DNA of 64,000 bases from Arcuatula senhousia (lineage: Eukaryota; Mollusca; Bivalvia; Mytilida; Mytilidae), in contig OZ020303.1 in the NCBI GenBank assembly GCA_963971305.1, positions 33,902,106-33,966,105 on the forward strand. Direction: 5' to 3'. Each line of letters starts with the position of its first letter. The first letter of the stretch is position 1. Positions 22,850-35,300 of the stretch are shown piece after piece. The translations under genes were made by a program, and so were the position numbers. The notes beneath the pieces are model-generated. The model was not told the origin of the DNA, ran no database searches, and worked only from the letters and a program-made list of their open reading frames with translations.

Positions 22850-23170
22850 CCAAAATCGGTTATAAAAAGGGTTAATTTGGTTAATATGCTGTATATATCG
22901 ATATTTCAAGGAGTAACTTCTCATCAGCATTTGAATCAAAACATTGGAGGGTAAAAACTTATAGTATTGAATCACAGGCGTTTGGGTCCAGGATTTTATT
23001 TTATTTTAAATAAAAATGTTCATCTCGTCTTTATACTATTTCCACGGCCAAAACGCCTGTGTATTGAATAAGAAGTACTTAGAGTAAAAAGGTTCGAACG
23101 GGGAAGCCAAATCCAGCACCCAGGATATCGACCATGTGCAGTACAAGGAAAGAAAGTCGTTGTTTTAAAC
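22850..23170 (-). repeat. interspersed repeat, family Z copy 4
   Basis: Longest copy, antisense. 'atcgatatttcaaggagtaa', 'catttgaatcaaaacattgg' and 'ccaggatatcgaccatgtgc' match the reverse of the + copies. A GC-rich insert ('cacaggcgtttgggtcca' ... 'ggccaaaacgcctgtg') forms an inverted pair at about 22973-23062, so a second small element may have inserted into it. Confidence 0.45.
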
Positions 23171-25074
23171 AATTTTGAATTTAACAATCGGAAATTTCAG
23201 TTTTAGTATTAAAGTTTTAAAACAACCATATCAGCTTGTTGATAATGCTTGACAATCAGGTTATGTACTATTTAACTCTGAAATGGTAGTTTTGTAAAAT
23301 TGAAGAGACTAGTTTTCTAAATTATTTACAATTGGTAAATAAGATTTTGTAAAAAAAAAATATGTAAAAAATGTTAACCACAAAACGAAACAACAAACTA
23401 TTGATTCTTGTAACCTGAGTAGGTGAAAGTCATATAGGATATGAAGGAAACCCGAGTACACGATTAAAACCACTGACCTTAGCGTACTAGATTTTAATAT
23501 AACATTAAGGTTATGATAGTACTATAGTTTTATCTTGTTTTATCAAATAAAATGATATCCCATTTTATATGTTAAGAAAATTTATCCCAAATTGCAAGTC
23601 CGAGCAATATTCTAACCAGGGATAGGGTGTGATGCTAATATCAAGGCATTGCGTGCACAATGTAGCATCATTAACTCCGCCCTTCAAACTAACTTTTAAT
23701 CTTCTGATTATGCATATTATAAGGCACGTAAGTCCCTTTACCGGTAAAAATGTATGAAGTCATGTGAATTCGCAGAAGTCACATGACTTCTCTAGTTAGT
23801 ACTGGCTCACTTTTTAAAAAACTTATTCATTCTAATTAAAAAAAAAACAATCATTTTTATTAATTTTTTCTATCAATAAAACATATTTTAACTATTTTCC
23901 ACATCCTAAAAAATTGAAATAAGAGTTTTTAAATTTTATTGAAGTTCATAGTCAAACGCTCACGTAACCAACTTTGTGACGTAACCCAAACAAAAAATGG
24001 CAGACGACAGAATATTCACTGAAAGGCAACTCCAACTACATGCATGGGTGTTTGACCAAGTTTATGACCCTATCTAGACAAAGTGTGTTTTTTATATAAA
24101 AAATATTATTGAACCGCGATGAAAGTGCTGATGGGGAAATATATTTTAGCGGAAAAATACAAATTATAGAAATTAAAACCATTAATGCTTTATATAAAAG
24201 CTGAGGTAATTAAACTAATGATTTTCTCAGATAAAAGTTACCGGAAAATACATGTAGTTATATCGATTTCATATGTTTGTAGTATAGCGTGGTTCACACA
24301 TGAATAAAGATATATTTAAATTCAGTAATTGTCTTCTTCTGTCGAAAAAGTTATAAACCACAACACAAATCGCTTGCCTTCGTTCAAATGTGACTTCCAA
24401 GTACACGGTACCAACGGTACTTTGATTTGTTTCGACATACGCCTCGACTTTATAAGGTAGACTCGGAATGATATGGGACCCAATACGGAAAACCCTGTGT
24501 AATTATCTATACATATTCACACCTGGCAAGCGTCTACTAGAGGAGTTCATGATAGATTAACAAAACTTACCAAGATTCACGTAAAGTGTGTTTTGGTAAG
24601 GCATTTAGAATAGATAGAGTGTGTTTTTTTCCGGTAAAGAAAAAGTAAACGAGATTATGTTTTGTATCGGTTTTCATTTTTTTTTGCCACTTAAATTTTC
24701 GTACTGAAACACAAATATTTACCAAAACCATTCTAACGTAAATTCACCTTACTAGATGTGATATTTTACTGGCGAATCTAGTCCTTATTATTAGTTAACA
24801 AGAAAAGCTGACCGGCGGAAGTTTACTTTAGCTCGACAGCTTTCTGGTCTGCTTTAATTAATCGTTTCAAAGTTTATTCTGAAAGTATAACCGGACCTAG
24901 TCACATGATGCAAACACTCGCTGAGTAAACGTTGTATTTTTAATGGGTTTTGTTATGAATTGTTAGTCAAAAGTCTATGCAATAGTTTTTTAATTATTGA
25001 TTACATACTAGCATCTATATTTCATCAGTTCATCTGTTCTTTTTTGCTTTAATTTTGTTTACATTTTATTTCAG
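23171..25074 (+). other. no gene seen; probable 5' UTR intron
   Basis: AT-rich, ending in the acceptor tttatttcag at 25065-25074. A 33-bp near-palindrome (AAGTCATGTG...CACATGACTT) is at about 23757-23790. No ORF with coding character was found. Confidence 0.4.
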
Positions 25075-25084
25075 GAAAGACATA

Positions 25085-26041
25085 ATGGTCTCAAGATCTC
25101 AATCAATAGATAAAGTGAAAAAATGTAATAATTCCAAGTTATACGAGACGTATTTTCTATGGATTCAGTGTATAAGATCATTACTTCTAGGAATAGCCTA
25201 TGTCAGTTTTGTTAACCAGAAAATTATTCAGTCATGGATAAACACTATCTGGCAATGGTTGCTTACATCAGCATTTTACAAGTCAGTTTATTTTGAAACA
25301 TTATTTACAACGATTTGTTATGGATTGATTATCGCCCTTTACCCTTTCACTCTTCATTTTATCCACCCTTTTGACAAGTTTAAAATTGAGCCGTCTGTGA
25401 CATATGAGCACCAAACCGTTATGGGCATGTTCAAGAAAGCAGTTATTTATATCACACCTTTGGGCATCTTGGATACATTGACGATAAAAAGATATTTCGG
25501 TGTACCACAGGAAGTTTTACTCAACAAAACTAAAACTTGGATTCAGACAACACGTGCACTGCCCGAATCTGCGCCATTATTTCATCATATAATATTTCAT
25601 TTAGTTGCAAGTATTTTAGTTTTTGATCTTATATTTTTCTTCGTTCATTACGCATTACATAAAAACCTGTGGTTGTTTAAAACCTTTCATCGATACCACC
25701 ATGATCATCGCGTGATTCATCCACACGTGACCGATCAACTGACGATTTTTGAGCGGATCGTCTTGGTGCTTTCTGCAAATTTTGCTTTAAAATGTTTCAA
25801 TAGTCACCCATTGACAAGAACTTTGTTCATACCGTTATTCGTCTTTCTATTGGTTGAAAATCACACCGGATATGACTTGCCATTCGGAATACATCGTATC
25901 ATTCCATTCGGATTACTATCAGGTCCAGTGAAACACTTCCAGCATCATGTGAATGGAGAACGGAATTATCAGCCATTTTTGAATTACATGGATGTTTTTA
26001 TAACGAAACTAAAGCAAAAACAATATTGGCATTCGTGTTAA
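25085..26041 (+). CDS. fatty-acid/sterol hydroxylase, cholesterol 25-hydroxylase-like
   Basis: Intronless 318-codon frame. ATG 25085 is chosen because the acceptor tttatttcag ends at 25074; the longer frame from 25055 starts at a TTG inside the intron. The protein is a multi-pass membrane diiron oxygenase. Histidine boxes are HYALH (188-192), HRYHHDH (202-208) and HFQHH (284-288), with the usual spacing and a NHTGYDLP stretch between boxes two and three. Hydrophobic segments precede box 1. The family hydroxylates sterols or long-chain lipids in the endoplasmic reticulum; the substrate here cannot be told. Length (~320 aa) is slightly above vertebrate CH25H. Ends KQKQYWHSC with no clear retention signal. 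Confidence 0.9.
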   Translation: MVSRSQSIDKVKKCNNSKLYETYFLWIQCIRSLLLGIAYVSFVNQKIIQSWINTIWQWLLTSAFYKSVYFETLFTTICYGLIIALYPFTLHFIHPFDKFKIEPSVTYEHQTVMGMFKKAVIYITPLGILDTLTIKRYFGVPQEVLLNKTKTWIQTTRALPESAPLFHHIIFHLVASILVFDLIFFFVHYALHKNLWLFKTFHRYHHDHRVIHPHVTDQLTIFERIVLVLSANFALKCFNSHPLTRTLFIPLFVFLLVENHTGYDLPFGIHRIIPFGLLSGPVKHFQHHVNGERNYQPFLNYMDVFITKLKQKQYWHSC

Positions 26042-26235
26042 CTGAACAAAACTACTTCATTACCTTTTACATTGCACTTGTAATGGTCACCATTATTTAT
26101 TCTTTCGTCATATTATTTACTTTTTCACATATGTTTTCTTTTTTAGAGTTATTTAATGAAAGAGGATGTATGAATATTGTATTAAGCTACATTCGCAAGA
26201 TGTAATGAATGTTGTACTAAGCTACATTCAAAAGA

Positions 26236-26241
26236 AATAAA
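26236..26241 (+). terminator. polyadenylation signal of the hydroxylase gene
   Basis: AATAAA 195 nt after the stop. Just upstream, 'gtattaagctacattcgcaagatg' type sequence is duplicated in tandem (about 26177-26235), lying in the 3' UTR. Confidence 0.5.
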
Positions 26242-26642
26242 TACTTTCGAGTTGCCTTAGAATTAAGATATTTTTTCTATATTCTTGTTTTGCATAAACC
26301 ATGAAAATTTATACTTCTAATAAACAATGAAAGAAAAAAATCACTTCAAAAGAAGCCACAACTAGCATAGACGATATCGCCCTTGTGCAGATAAGTAGTT
26401 TAAGGAAACGGAAACCTAAGTTTGTACATTCAACCTGTATCCCCAAATTTGGCAAATTAAAGTTTTCAGTGATCCGATGTGATAACCAACTTGATTAGAC
26501 CCAGGTTAATGCTGGTGGAGGTCTTTTTAATTTTTTTCATAACTTTCTGACCACTACTACATGTCACACATGTGTAAAAATATAACACAATTGTCCCCAA
26601 AACATTAAATTGGCCCTGCATTCAGTCCTTACCTTATAATAC

Positions 26643-27124
26643 ATATACTAAGCAATACAAATAATGCACCACTTCTTTCTTTCTGGTATTCTTTTAAAAT
26701 TTTGAAAATTATATTAATTCTTTTATGCTAAATGATAAATCAAACCAAATTCAATAAAAACCAAGCCATTATTTCTGAAATTGGCACCAGTGCGCTAACG
26801 GCATGAACTTTTGATAAAGAAGTCGACAAAAAGTCTCAGATTGATCAATTCAAAAATGCATGTTTATGAAAAGTTTGAACAGTTTTTGTGAAATTTAAGC
26901 TTTGTCCCCCATTTTTAGTTTCACATTTGGATAGGCATGAAATAACTAAAAAATTGCGATTTTTTTTGAATTTTTGGGGAAAAATCAAATTTTTTGCATA
27001 GAAGTGTTAATGACCCCACACATGCTGTGCCGATATCTCAGAATACGTAAGAGATATTTGCTATTCAACTAAAAGTCAAAGGAAATAAATGGAAGTGGTG
27101 CGTTTTTTATGCTGTTTAGTATAT
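26643..27124. repeat. MITE-like element, ~40-bp terminal inverted repeats
   Basis: The left end 'tatactaagcaatacaaata' plus 'atgcaccacttct' mirrors the right end (reverse of 'ggaagtggtgcg' ... 'tgctgtttagtata'). The ends are flanked by TA, fitting a Tc1/mariner-type target, though TA is common here. Internal sequence is non-coding. Confidence 0.5.
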
Positions 27125-27746
27125 AAATATATTTATATATCAAACAAAGTTTCATATCTGTGTTTTTATTCATAAAATAGCAACAACTTATAATTAACAA
27201 ATATATTCAATAATCGCAGCACCTTACATTTCACAATTACAATACTATAATTTAAGATTTGGCTCTTACGGGCATTCTTTGATTATATATCATGTTAATA
27301 AGCATACATCGGAAGTAGGATGACCATAGAGCAACTTATGGTTTAAGAAATAATTATTGATTTAAGTTGAACATATCAAAAATTAATTGAAGTAGTTATA
27401 GAAAGTGCTTGTTTTCAAATGAATAATACGCTACCGACGTGAGCGATAATGGTAGAGAAATCAATATTTTTGAATTACCATGAGTTGAATTTTCTTTCAA
27501 CTTCCTGTTTAGGGCCCATGTTTCCCAAACTTTCAGCGTCTTTTTATCGCCTTTTCCTTAAAAAAATAACATGTCATTAAGTGCAGGCAAAATCCACAAG
27601 AAAAGCAAGTTTGTTTGAACTTCGGGTAAAAAACGAAAAAGATAGTGTTTTAAACAAGTTAGAATTTATTTTAGTTTGTAAAATATTAAAAGATACATTG
27701 TAACTTTGGGAGCGTCGCAGGTGAAACCCCCACATATTGAAATTAT

Positions 27747-28196
27747 GGCTGTTTTCAGTTGACCTTCTCTAGTTAACTCGAGTTAACCCGAGTAGCAAAT
27801 AAACGACTAGAGTTCGGGTAAACCCCAATGACCTTTAACCCCTACTCGAGTTTAACTCTAGCAAAATCAGGGTTGGTAGAGTATGTGACGTCATGAGTAG
27901 AGTTTACCAGCGACAATGTGAATAGATTTCTAAAATAATACGTATCTAATGTTGAATTTACTTAAAGTTACATTAGAAAATAATGTTTTTTATATTATTA
28001 TTTAAAAGTCTTGAAGTTTTATTGTAATAATATTGTCGCTATGGTCAAACCCCGTTTTATTGAGAAAAAGTACACGAATAAACCCGACACTAGAATATTT
28101 TTTCAGTTGAAAAATAAAGTGCGCATGATCCTACCAAGCTAATAATAGAAAATTACTCTACTAGGGTTAACTCGAGTAGGTCAACTGAAAACGGCC
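27747..28196. repeat. MITE-like element with CTCGAGTTAAC-rich ends
   Basis: Inverted ends GGCTGTTTTCAGTTGACCT (left) and reverse of AGGTCAACTGAAAACGGCC (right), 450 bp overall. The subterminal regions repeat ACTCGAGTTAAC-type palindromes. No ORF. From 28200 to 28655 nothing else is seen. Confidence 0.6.
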
Positions 28197-28659
28197 TAGA
28201 TTACTGATCTATAAATGCTTTTCATGGGCCATTGTCATCCAAAGAGCTTCGTGAAGCAAAAAGGAGACATTTGTTTTAAATTTTGAGCTTTCAAAAACAT
28301 AATACAACATGAAAAGCAAAAAATAATAAGAAAGTTGTATTTGGATTACAATAAATATAGAGCATCTAATATAAGTAAGATCAATTTAAAAGGCACATAA
28401 TTGAGCAATAATTTTCCACGTGTAGTTTAAAACTGACCTAATTATCATAAAAAATTCTAGCTGTTCTAAGCTCTGAGAAAATATATTATGTGATACTATT
28501 AAATACTTTAAGTTTAAATACAAAAATAATTTAAATGATATGTATTTGATAAACAAATTATGACTAAACTATTAATATTTATGGAAACAAAATGGACAAG
28601 GTCACCTAACAAGAATATCATTTTTTAGCTTTATGCTGAAAATTGAAATTTTCTTTCAT

Positions 28660-28665
28660 TTTATT
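28660..28665 (-). terminator. possible polyadenylation signal of the RIM gene
   Basis: AATAAA on the - strand, ~470 nt after the stop at 29131. It is the best canonical signal by eye; nearer variants cannot be excluded in such AT-rich DNA. Confidence 0.35.
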
Positions 28666-29130
28666 GTACTTTCATGTCTATAGAGTTGTTAACATTTTAG
28701 TAATCAATTCTATTGAAAAATTGTTTTAATTTCGTTGGAAACCATACTATCTCATAAGTGACAATAAAATGACACTGGACCAATAAAGGGTTTAACATAC
28801 ATCTCACCAATTTGTGTTGACTGTCATCAAAATCAAACGGCAGTTCAGAAATTAAAAGAAAAAAATACTTTGCTTTCATGATTTGGCAAACTTATATACA
28901 TATAATACAATTTCCAAAATTGTGTTGTTGTCGCAGTTGGTGAAATGGATTGTCAAAATACTGACAGGTTTGTAAACATTTTTAAAACTCAGTTCGAAAG
29001 ATTAATACATTATGACTATTTTTTTATATAAATTACAACAAAACAAAAACACTGTTACAGAATATAAAAAAAACATTACATAGTATTAAAGGTATTCATA
29101 ATTGACTAGTTACCAATTTGCATATCAGTA

Positions 29131-29307
29131 TCAATTATAACCCCAAAAATTAAGAGAATCATTTGAGCCACACTCTGCTGCCCCTGCCTGAAATAGCTTG
29201 TACCATGATACAGTATGTTCACTCAGGTTCAGACCATCTAATCTCACTATGGCCTCTCCCAAACAAACCTTCTTATCAAATGTCTTCTGTCTTGCCCATA
29301 TAACTAC
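29131..29307 (-). CDS. RIM last exon (C2B end, stop)
   Basis: Begins VVIWARQKTFDKKVCLGEA after acceptor tttcag and includes LNLSEHTVSWYKLFQAGAA, the C-terminal strands of the C2B domain. Stop TGA; 58 codons. The extension SNDSLNFWGYN is short, as in RIM. Confidence 0.93.
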   Translation of the reverse strand, partial: VVIWARQKTFDKKVCLGEAIVRLDGLNLSEHTVSWYKLFQAGAAECGSNDSLNFWGYN

Positions 29308-32300
29308 CTGAAAGGATAAACAAATAAAATTAAAAAAACTAGACAGTTTAGCTCCCAAATGATGCACAATTTGGTAAAATTGTTATATGCTGTCAATTAA
29401 GATGACAGATCAGTTTATTGATAAAAATCATTTTAAATTCATCCTTTTCTAAATTATGACCAATTTACCATCAATATGGGTAGATTTAGGTTTTAACAAA
29501 GTTGAAATGTTATCAAATTTAATATATTGTTTTAAGATATCAGGACTGCAGCTCTTTTTCCAAAAAAAACCTTTCCGTTTGTATCAAAAGAAAGTAAATT
29601 TTAAATTATGAACCATATAAAACAAACTTATAAAATTCTTAAAATTTGACATTGTTGTAAATAGCTTGGAAATGAACACTATACCTTTATGTTTCTACCA
29701 TGGATATTGCAGGCTGAATATTTGATTTTTTTCCTATACACAGGCTGAAATGATGCCTTAACGACATTCGTTTTCTTCTTTTGTATAGTTTTACTTCCTT
29801 CTACGAGATATGTTTTGACATAGGTATCTGTAAAAAAGAACATTCATGTTAAATAACAACAAAAAACAAAGGGAATTTTATACGTTTTTCCTTTAAAATT
29901 AGGTGTAACATAAAATCTTTTGATATCAGTATTGTTCCTATTAAAAAAATCAGAGATTTGACAATTATAGTTTTATTTGTTTCGTCAATAATATTGTGTT
30001 ATACTGGAATACATTTTTAAAATACCTCTGATCCTTAAAAAATTACATCTGAAGTCAGTAAAATAGGGTTTGAGCGGGGGTTGAGCTTTTCCCATTAAAA
30101 CAGGATTACCGTTGTTCTTTGGCAATGCCAAATTTTAGTCTAGACAGAATTAAAAATCATTTCTGCAATAAACGACAACCTGTATTTGTTTTTTATTTCA
30201 GGCTTTTATATGTTGAGCTTATTTGCCAGGACAACCTCAAATGCAATACTTGAATTAGTGGTAATTCAAAACATTTTTCTTTGTCTTTTTTCTTTAAACA
30301 CCATTTCTGAAGACATTTTTTCCCATTTAAAGGCATGTAAAAGCATAATATGCATAAAAAATGTGGTGACTTGCCTGGTGGAGGAGAATCATTCCCACTT
30401 GACAGTCCAGACGCATTTATAACATCAATCTCTAACTGTCCTTTAGACACCATAAAACCCAATCGAATGCTCCCACATACAAGTTGTTCTGTGAACAAAA
30501 AAATAAAATCAGTTATTAAAATCATATTTTAATTGGTCCGCCCTAGATGTACAAGTTGGGCGGTAACATTAAGACAAAATATTCTGTGAATGCAGATGGG
30601 GTGTAGAAATGTTTTTGTTAACTAATAAAGTCGTGACATAATTATAATATAGGAAGTCTCTTTAAATCTTGTGCTTGCTATAGTACAATCGTTGCACTGC
30701 CAAAGGTCAATTCAGTGTGTAAAATCCGGAAAAGGAAGATAAAATAAAACCCAATGACAAACCAACATGTGCACTTATCTGAGAGATAGAAATCCCATAT
30801 TTGTCTATAAGCGTATGATGTCTTCCATAAAATTACTTGAGTATAGACATCAACCGAGGAGCATCATAACCCTGTGTGAGCAATTTTGTGTCAGATGTGA
30901 CGCCTTGCTGAGGAAATCGATGCCAGACCCGCAAGTTCTGGTATAAGATATCGATTAAGAGACGTAAACTCCATAAGCAGGAGCTGACAGAATGTTGCTA
31001 CACAGGAAGGGAAAGTTGACGATTGGAAAGTCACTACGTTTGTCATACAGCTTTGTTGAACGTTTTCTTTGAGAGTCTATTCAAGATGTATATGAAACAG
31101 ACTTCCTTAAATCCGTAGTGTCCTTTATCTCAAGTTCCTGAGGATATATAAGGTAGAGAAAGTCACCCAATCAAAAATTGTTCAGTGAAAGGACATCATC
31201 CATACAACGGAAAGTGAGATTAAACAGGTCGAAGAATCTACCTGTTAAGGAAAGTGTTTACATTAAACTTTTGACCAATGGTTTTAGAGAGAATATAAAT
31301 AACTACGATCACTTACACGTGCTTTTTGAGAAATAATTCAATAAAAATTGACTCGCTGAACAAATCTTAAAAATGAGCGGTGAAAAAATTAGTTGGTCTA
31401 TTTGTATCAAGATCAGACAAAAAGTTATAGTATAAAGGACACCAACTTTTTTCCGGGGAGCATTGACCAATAGGGAGATTTTTTTGTTATTTTAACTTTG
31501 TTATTGTCCATTGACCAATGAATCAAATGAAATAGAAGTCAAAATGTGGAACATAACATCACTTTATAAGGAGAATTTACGCGGTCCAAATAAAATAACG
31601 TTTAAAACCAAAACTTTTCGGTATTGACAAAATATGAGCGAGGAAGTTAAAGAAAATATGTTTAAGTTGAGAACTTTCGTATAAAAACTTCGAAAAAGCT
31701 TTACTATTTTCCCCATTTCAAAGGTCATTTAAAAAAAATGATTGATTGATTGATAGGTCAAATAAAATCTAGATGACTCGACCTGTTAAAAGAGAGAGCA
31801 AGTCTACGATCTTTTTTGTCTAGAAATGATTGTAAGAAGTATGCTTCATATGAATGAAGAAACAAATCCGAAAGCAAATTTGAGCCTATTGAAATCCCTA
31901 GTGTCCACCAAACTGAACAAATATGTTGTCAATAAGAAGGTTGAAAAATGATAAAGTAGAAGTCAACGAGAAAGTAGAAACCTGGGATAAACCTTAAACT
32001 ACTCACCACTAGATGGTCTTGGTGGTACTTGTGAGGAACCTAAGCTAGATGTGATATCATCACCTTCGGGTGGAGGTCGGTCAGCTGAAGTTAATCTCTC
32101 GCTAAAATGGTGGAAAAGAAATCAAATGTTACTTTTTCACATAAAACAAGGTTTCTTGTCGTAAATAGATAAATCTTTTTTATATGAAATGTGCACACGA
32201 TTATTTCAAGAAAAATACATTAAAAATTGAAAAAAAGAACACTTATCACTCTATTAAGAGCATTGAACAATTAAACCAAGAAAAAAAGAAAGAAACTTGT

Positions 32301-35300
32301 ATGTCCATGTGAATTCGTAATATTAGCCGTCCCTTGAAGACAAATGAACCAATCCAAACGATATGTGTCGTATATAATATGAGTAAGGCATGGCCTAGCT
32401 GTGAGCACAGCATAACTATTCAATTTGTTTTATTTGATAGGAAAAATAGAGGAAGAAATTTTAAACTTAATAATCATAAAAACTTCTAGGAAGAAATGTT
32501 ACACTTGATAATCATAAACACTTCTTTCAAATACTCCAATATTAATTGATGCAAAGGACGCCGTGAATTCTGTGGTTTATTCTGAAAATGACGTCTTTAA
32601 GTGCGTGAGTTTCACTCAAAATTTTGAATAATGACGTCGATATTATTAACTTCATTGATATGCGATGTACAAAAATAAATGAAAATCGCAAAAAATTACG
32701 TCGCTAGTAAATATTTAAATTACAGTTTTTTTCCAAATAACTCAAAAACGGTGATAGATATCAAATTCTGGCATAGGGTAAAAACACATCAAGATCTACA
32801 TGCCCTGAAAATTTCAAGAGGATCCAACAACTGATGTATGAGTTATTGCCCTTTTTCTGGATTTTTAAAATATTTTTTGACACATTTAGCCCTATATCTT
32901 GAAATCTGTACAAGATATTTCAAAAATTCAAATTGCATATTATTAAGCATATCAAGATCTACAGACTACATTTCATGTAATTAGGTCAAAGCTGTAGGAC
33001 CATTTCTTTAAGGAATTTTAGCCCCCTTAAAGCGACAAAATTTTCCATTTTTCATTACTTTTTCCCTGAATTTCAAAGATTAAGTTGTCTGACACCTTAA
33101 AACCAACTGCATCTAAACTTGGCACACTTGCTAATAGCATATATGCTGCAATTATTTCGTTCGGATTTTTGATTTGTTAAAAAACATGATCGCCATGGTT
33201 AAAAAAAGATCATAGGGGTAAATTGCAGTTTTTTGCTAATGACTCAAAAATGGTTACAGGTATAAAAATTATGCAAGAATCAAAAGTGATCAGCAAATTA
33301 AGATCTACCTGTCCTGAAATTTTGAAAAAGATATGACTTCAGATGTGGGAGTAATTGCCCTTTTTATAATTTTTGTCAAATTTTGCATTTATTAAGCCCT
33401 ATATCTTGAAAACTAAACAAGATATTTCAGAAATATAAATTGCATATTGTTAAGCACAATAATATCTACAAAAATGTGTATCTGTGTAGTTCAGGTGAGC
33501 GATTCAGGCTCATGGAAGCCTCTTTTATTATATATGCTCAGCGTTTGGCATTTTCAATTGTTTGGCTAGAGTGCATTCGACGAGTCTTCAAGAGACGAAA
33601 GATGCGTTAGCTGTAGCAAAATTTATTGCCTAGAATTTCGATGAAATGACTATTATCTTAAAGTTTTTGTTTGTGTACACACAAGAATATTATATTATTC
33701 TTATTTTCTAATGACTAACATGTATTCTAATTTCATTCAATTCTTTAAAAATGTCAAAATCTTCCCAACAATACAGTGCCACATTCAGTGAAAATATATA
33801 TTGATAATCTAACCTGCGTCCTAATAAACAATCATCTTTGTCACTGTCAAAGTCGTTATCAAAAAAGCTGCTCAAGCTAGAGGCACAGGAGGCAACCGTG
33901 TTCTGTATAGAATGTCGAGGAGCTAAAAAAAATAGCAATTCGGATACAGTTTTTTTTTAATGCTAAAGCTTTCGACTCATATCTACAGTAGCTTTATATT
34001 TTACTATGCAAAATGTTCAGTAATTTCTTAATACAATTCAGAAATGAAACAGTATTATCTAAATTTGATGGCCTAAGTTCTACAACCAGAAATAATTTTA
34101 CCAATCATATCATTCTTTAATTAAATAATTCTTACATGGCGATCCTGTTATTTGTGATATAACATCACCAGCACTTTTACTTCTATTTGATAGCACTTCT
34201 CTATCAGCTTCTAAACCTACAAATCAAGAAAAAGTATTTTCAATTCAACATTTTCTTTAAATTCTAAAGAGTTTTTTTGCCAAGAAAAAAAGGTAGACAA
34301 AAAGGTGACTAAATAATAAAAATATATAGTCGAATCAAATAAAAATAAATTTTAAAAAATTATAATAAATAAAACGAACAAAACAATATTATTTTTGCTG
34401 CAAAATAAATCAATCGAACAAATCAATATAATTCTAACTGCAAAATAAATATTTACAACAATTAAAGCTAAATTAATTACAAATAAAAACCCATACGTAG
34501 AGATTCTAATATCTTAAGCAATCAAAACATTGAAACTAAACCGGAAATAAGGAGAATACAACACATATACAAATTAGTCATACATGAGTATGTTCATGCA
34601 ATAAAGGAAGAAACAAAGAAGTGGCACAAATAACCCAAACATTAGGAACAGCATAGATGATCATTGGTGGTATCAACGATGGGTCATCAGCGATCCTAAA
34701 GTTTTTTTACCGCTGTTCATACGTTCGTGAAAAAAATATGAATAGTTCAAAATGAATAAATACATAAATCCACGTTTGCCAGTTTACCTTTTACTTGTCA
34801 TTTGTATAATTTTGTGCTTTTTAATTAAAATTTTATTAACTTTTCTAGTTACTTAATAGTAAATGGATAACAAGCTAAATCCACGATCTCTGGTTCTGAT
34901 TTCGTCATACGATTTGTTCAAATCTCTGTTTCTTTTGAGCCCCGGAAGAAGGGTTTCAAGTCCGAAAATTTGGGCACCTCTGATTATTTTATTATTTCAA
35001 AAGATTTTATTGTTGTTTATTTATTCGTATTTTACCCGTACTAAAGAACTTTATTTTTTACTTATAGATGAGTAACAGTAACAGTGTAATCTTAAAACAT
35101 AAAGATCTCTGGTATCAACAAATTAACATTTCAGATCTATTCATCATGATACAACTTTGCTCGGCTTAATATCCTAAGGAGGAAGCATCAATTTTGCATC
35201 TATCAAACAATAACAAAAATAATGGTAAAAATACAAATTACAAAAGGTACAACAAAATTTTGAGGTACAAATCAATACATTTTTCTTTGTTCAAAACAAA

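Noticed and set aside
25055..25084. Ten-residue N-terminal extension of the hydroxylase
   Set aside because: It begins at TTG and lies inside the polypyrimidine tract and acceptor; the first ATG after the acceptor is 25085.
34863..35075. Open frame of 70 codons on the + strand
   Set aside because: AT-rich Phe/Leu/Ile composition, antisense in a RIM intron, no motif.
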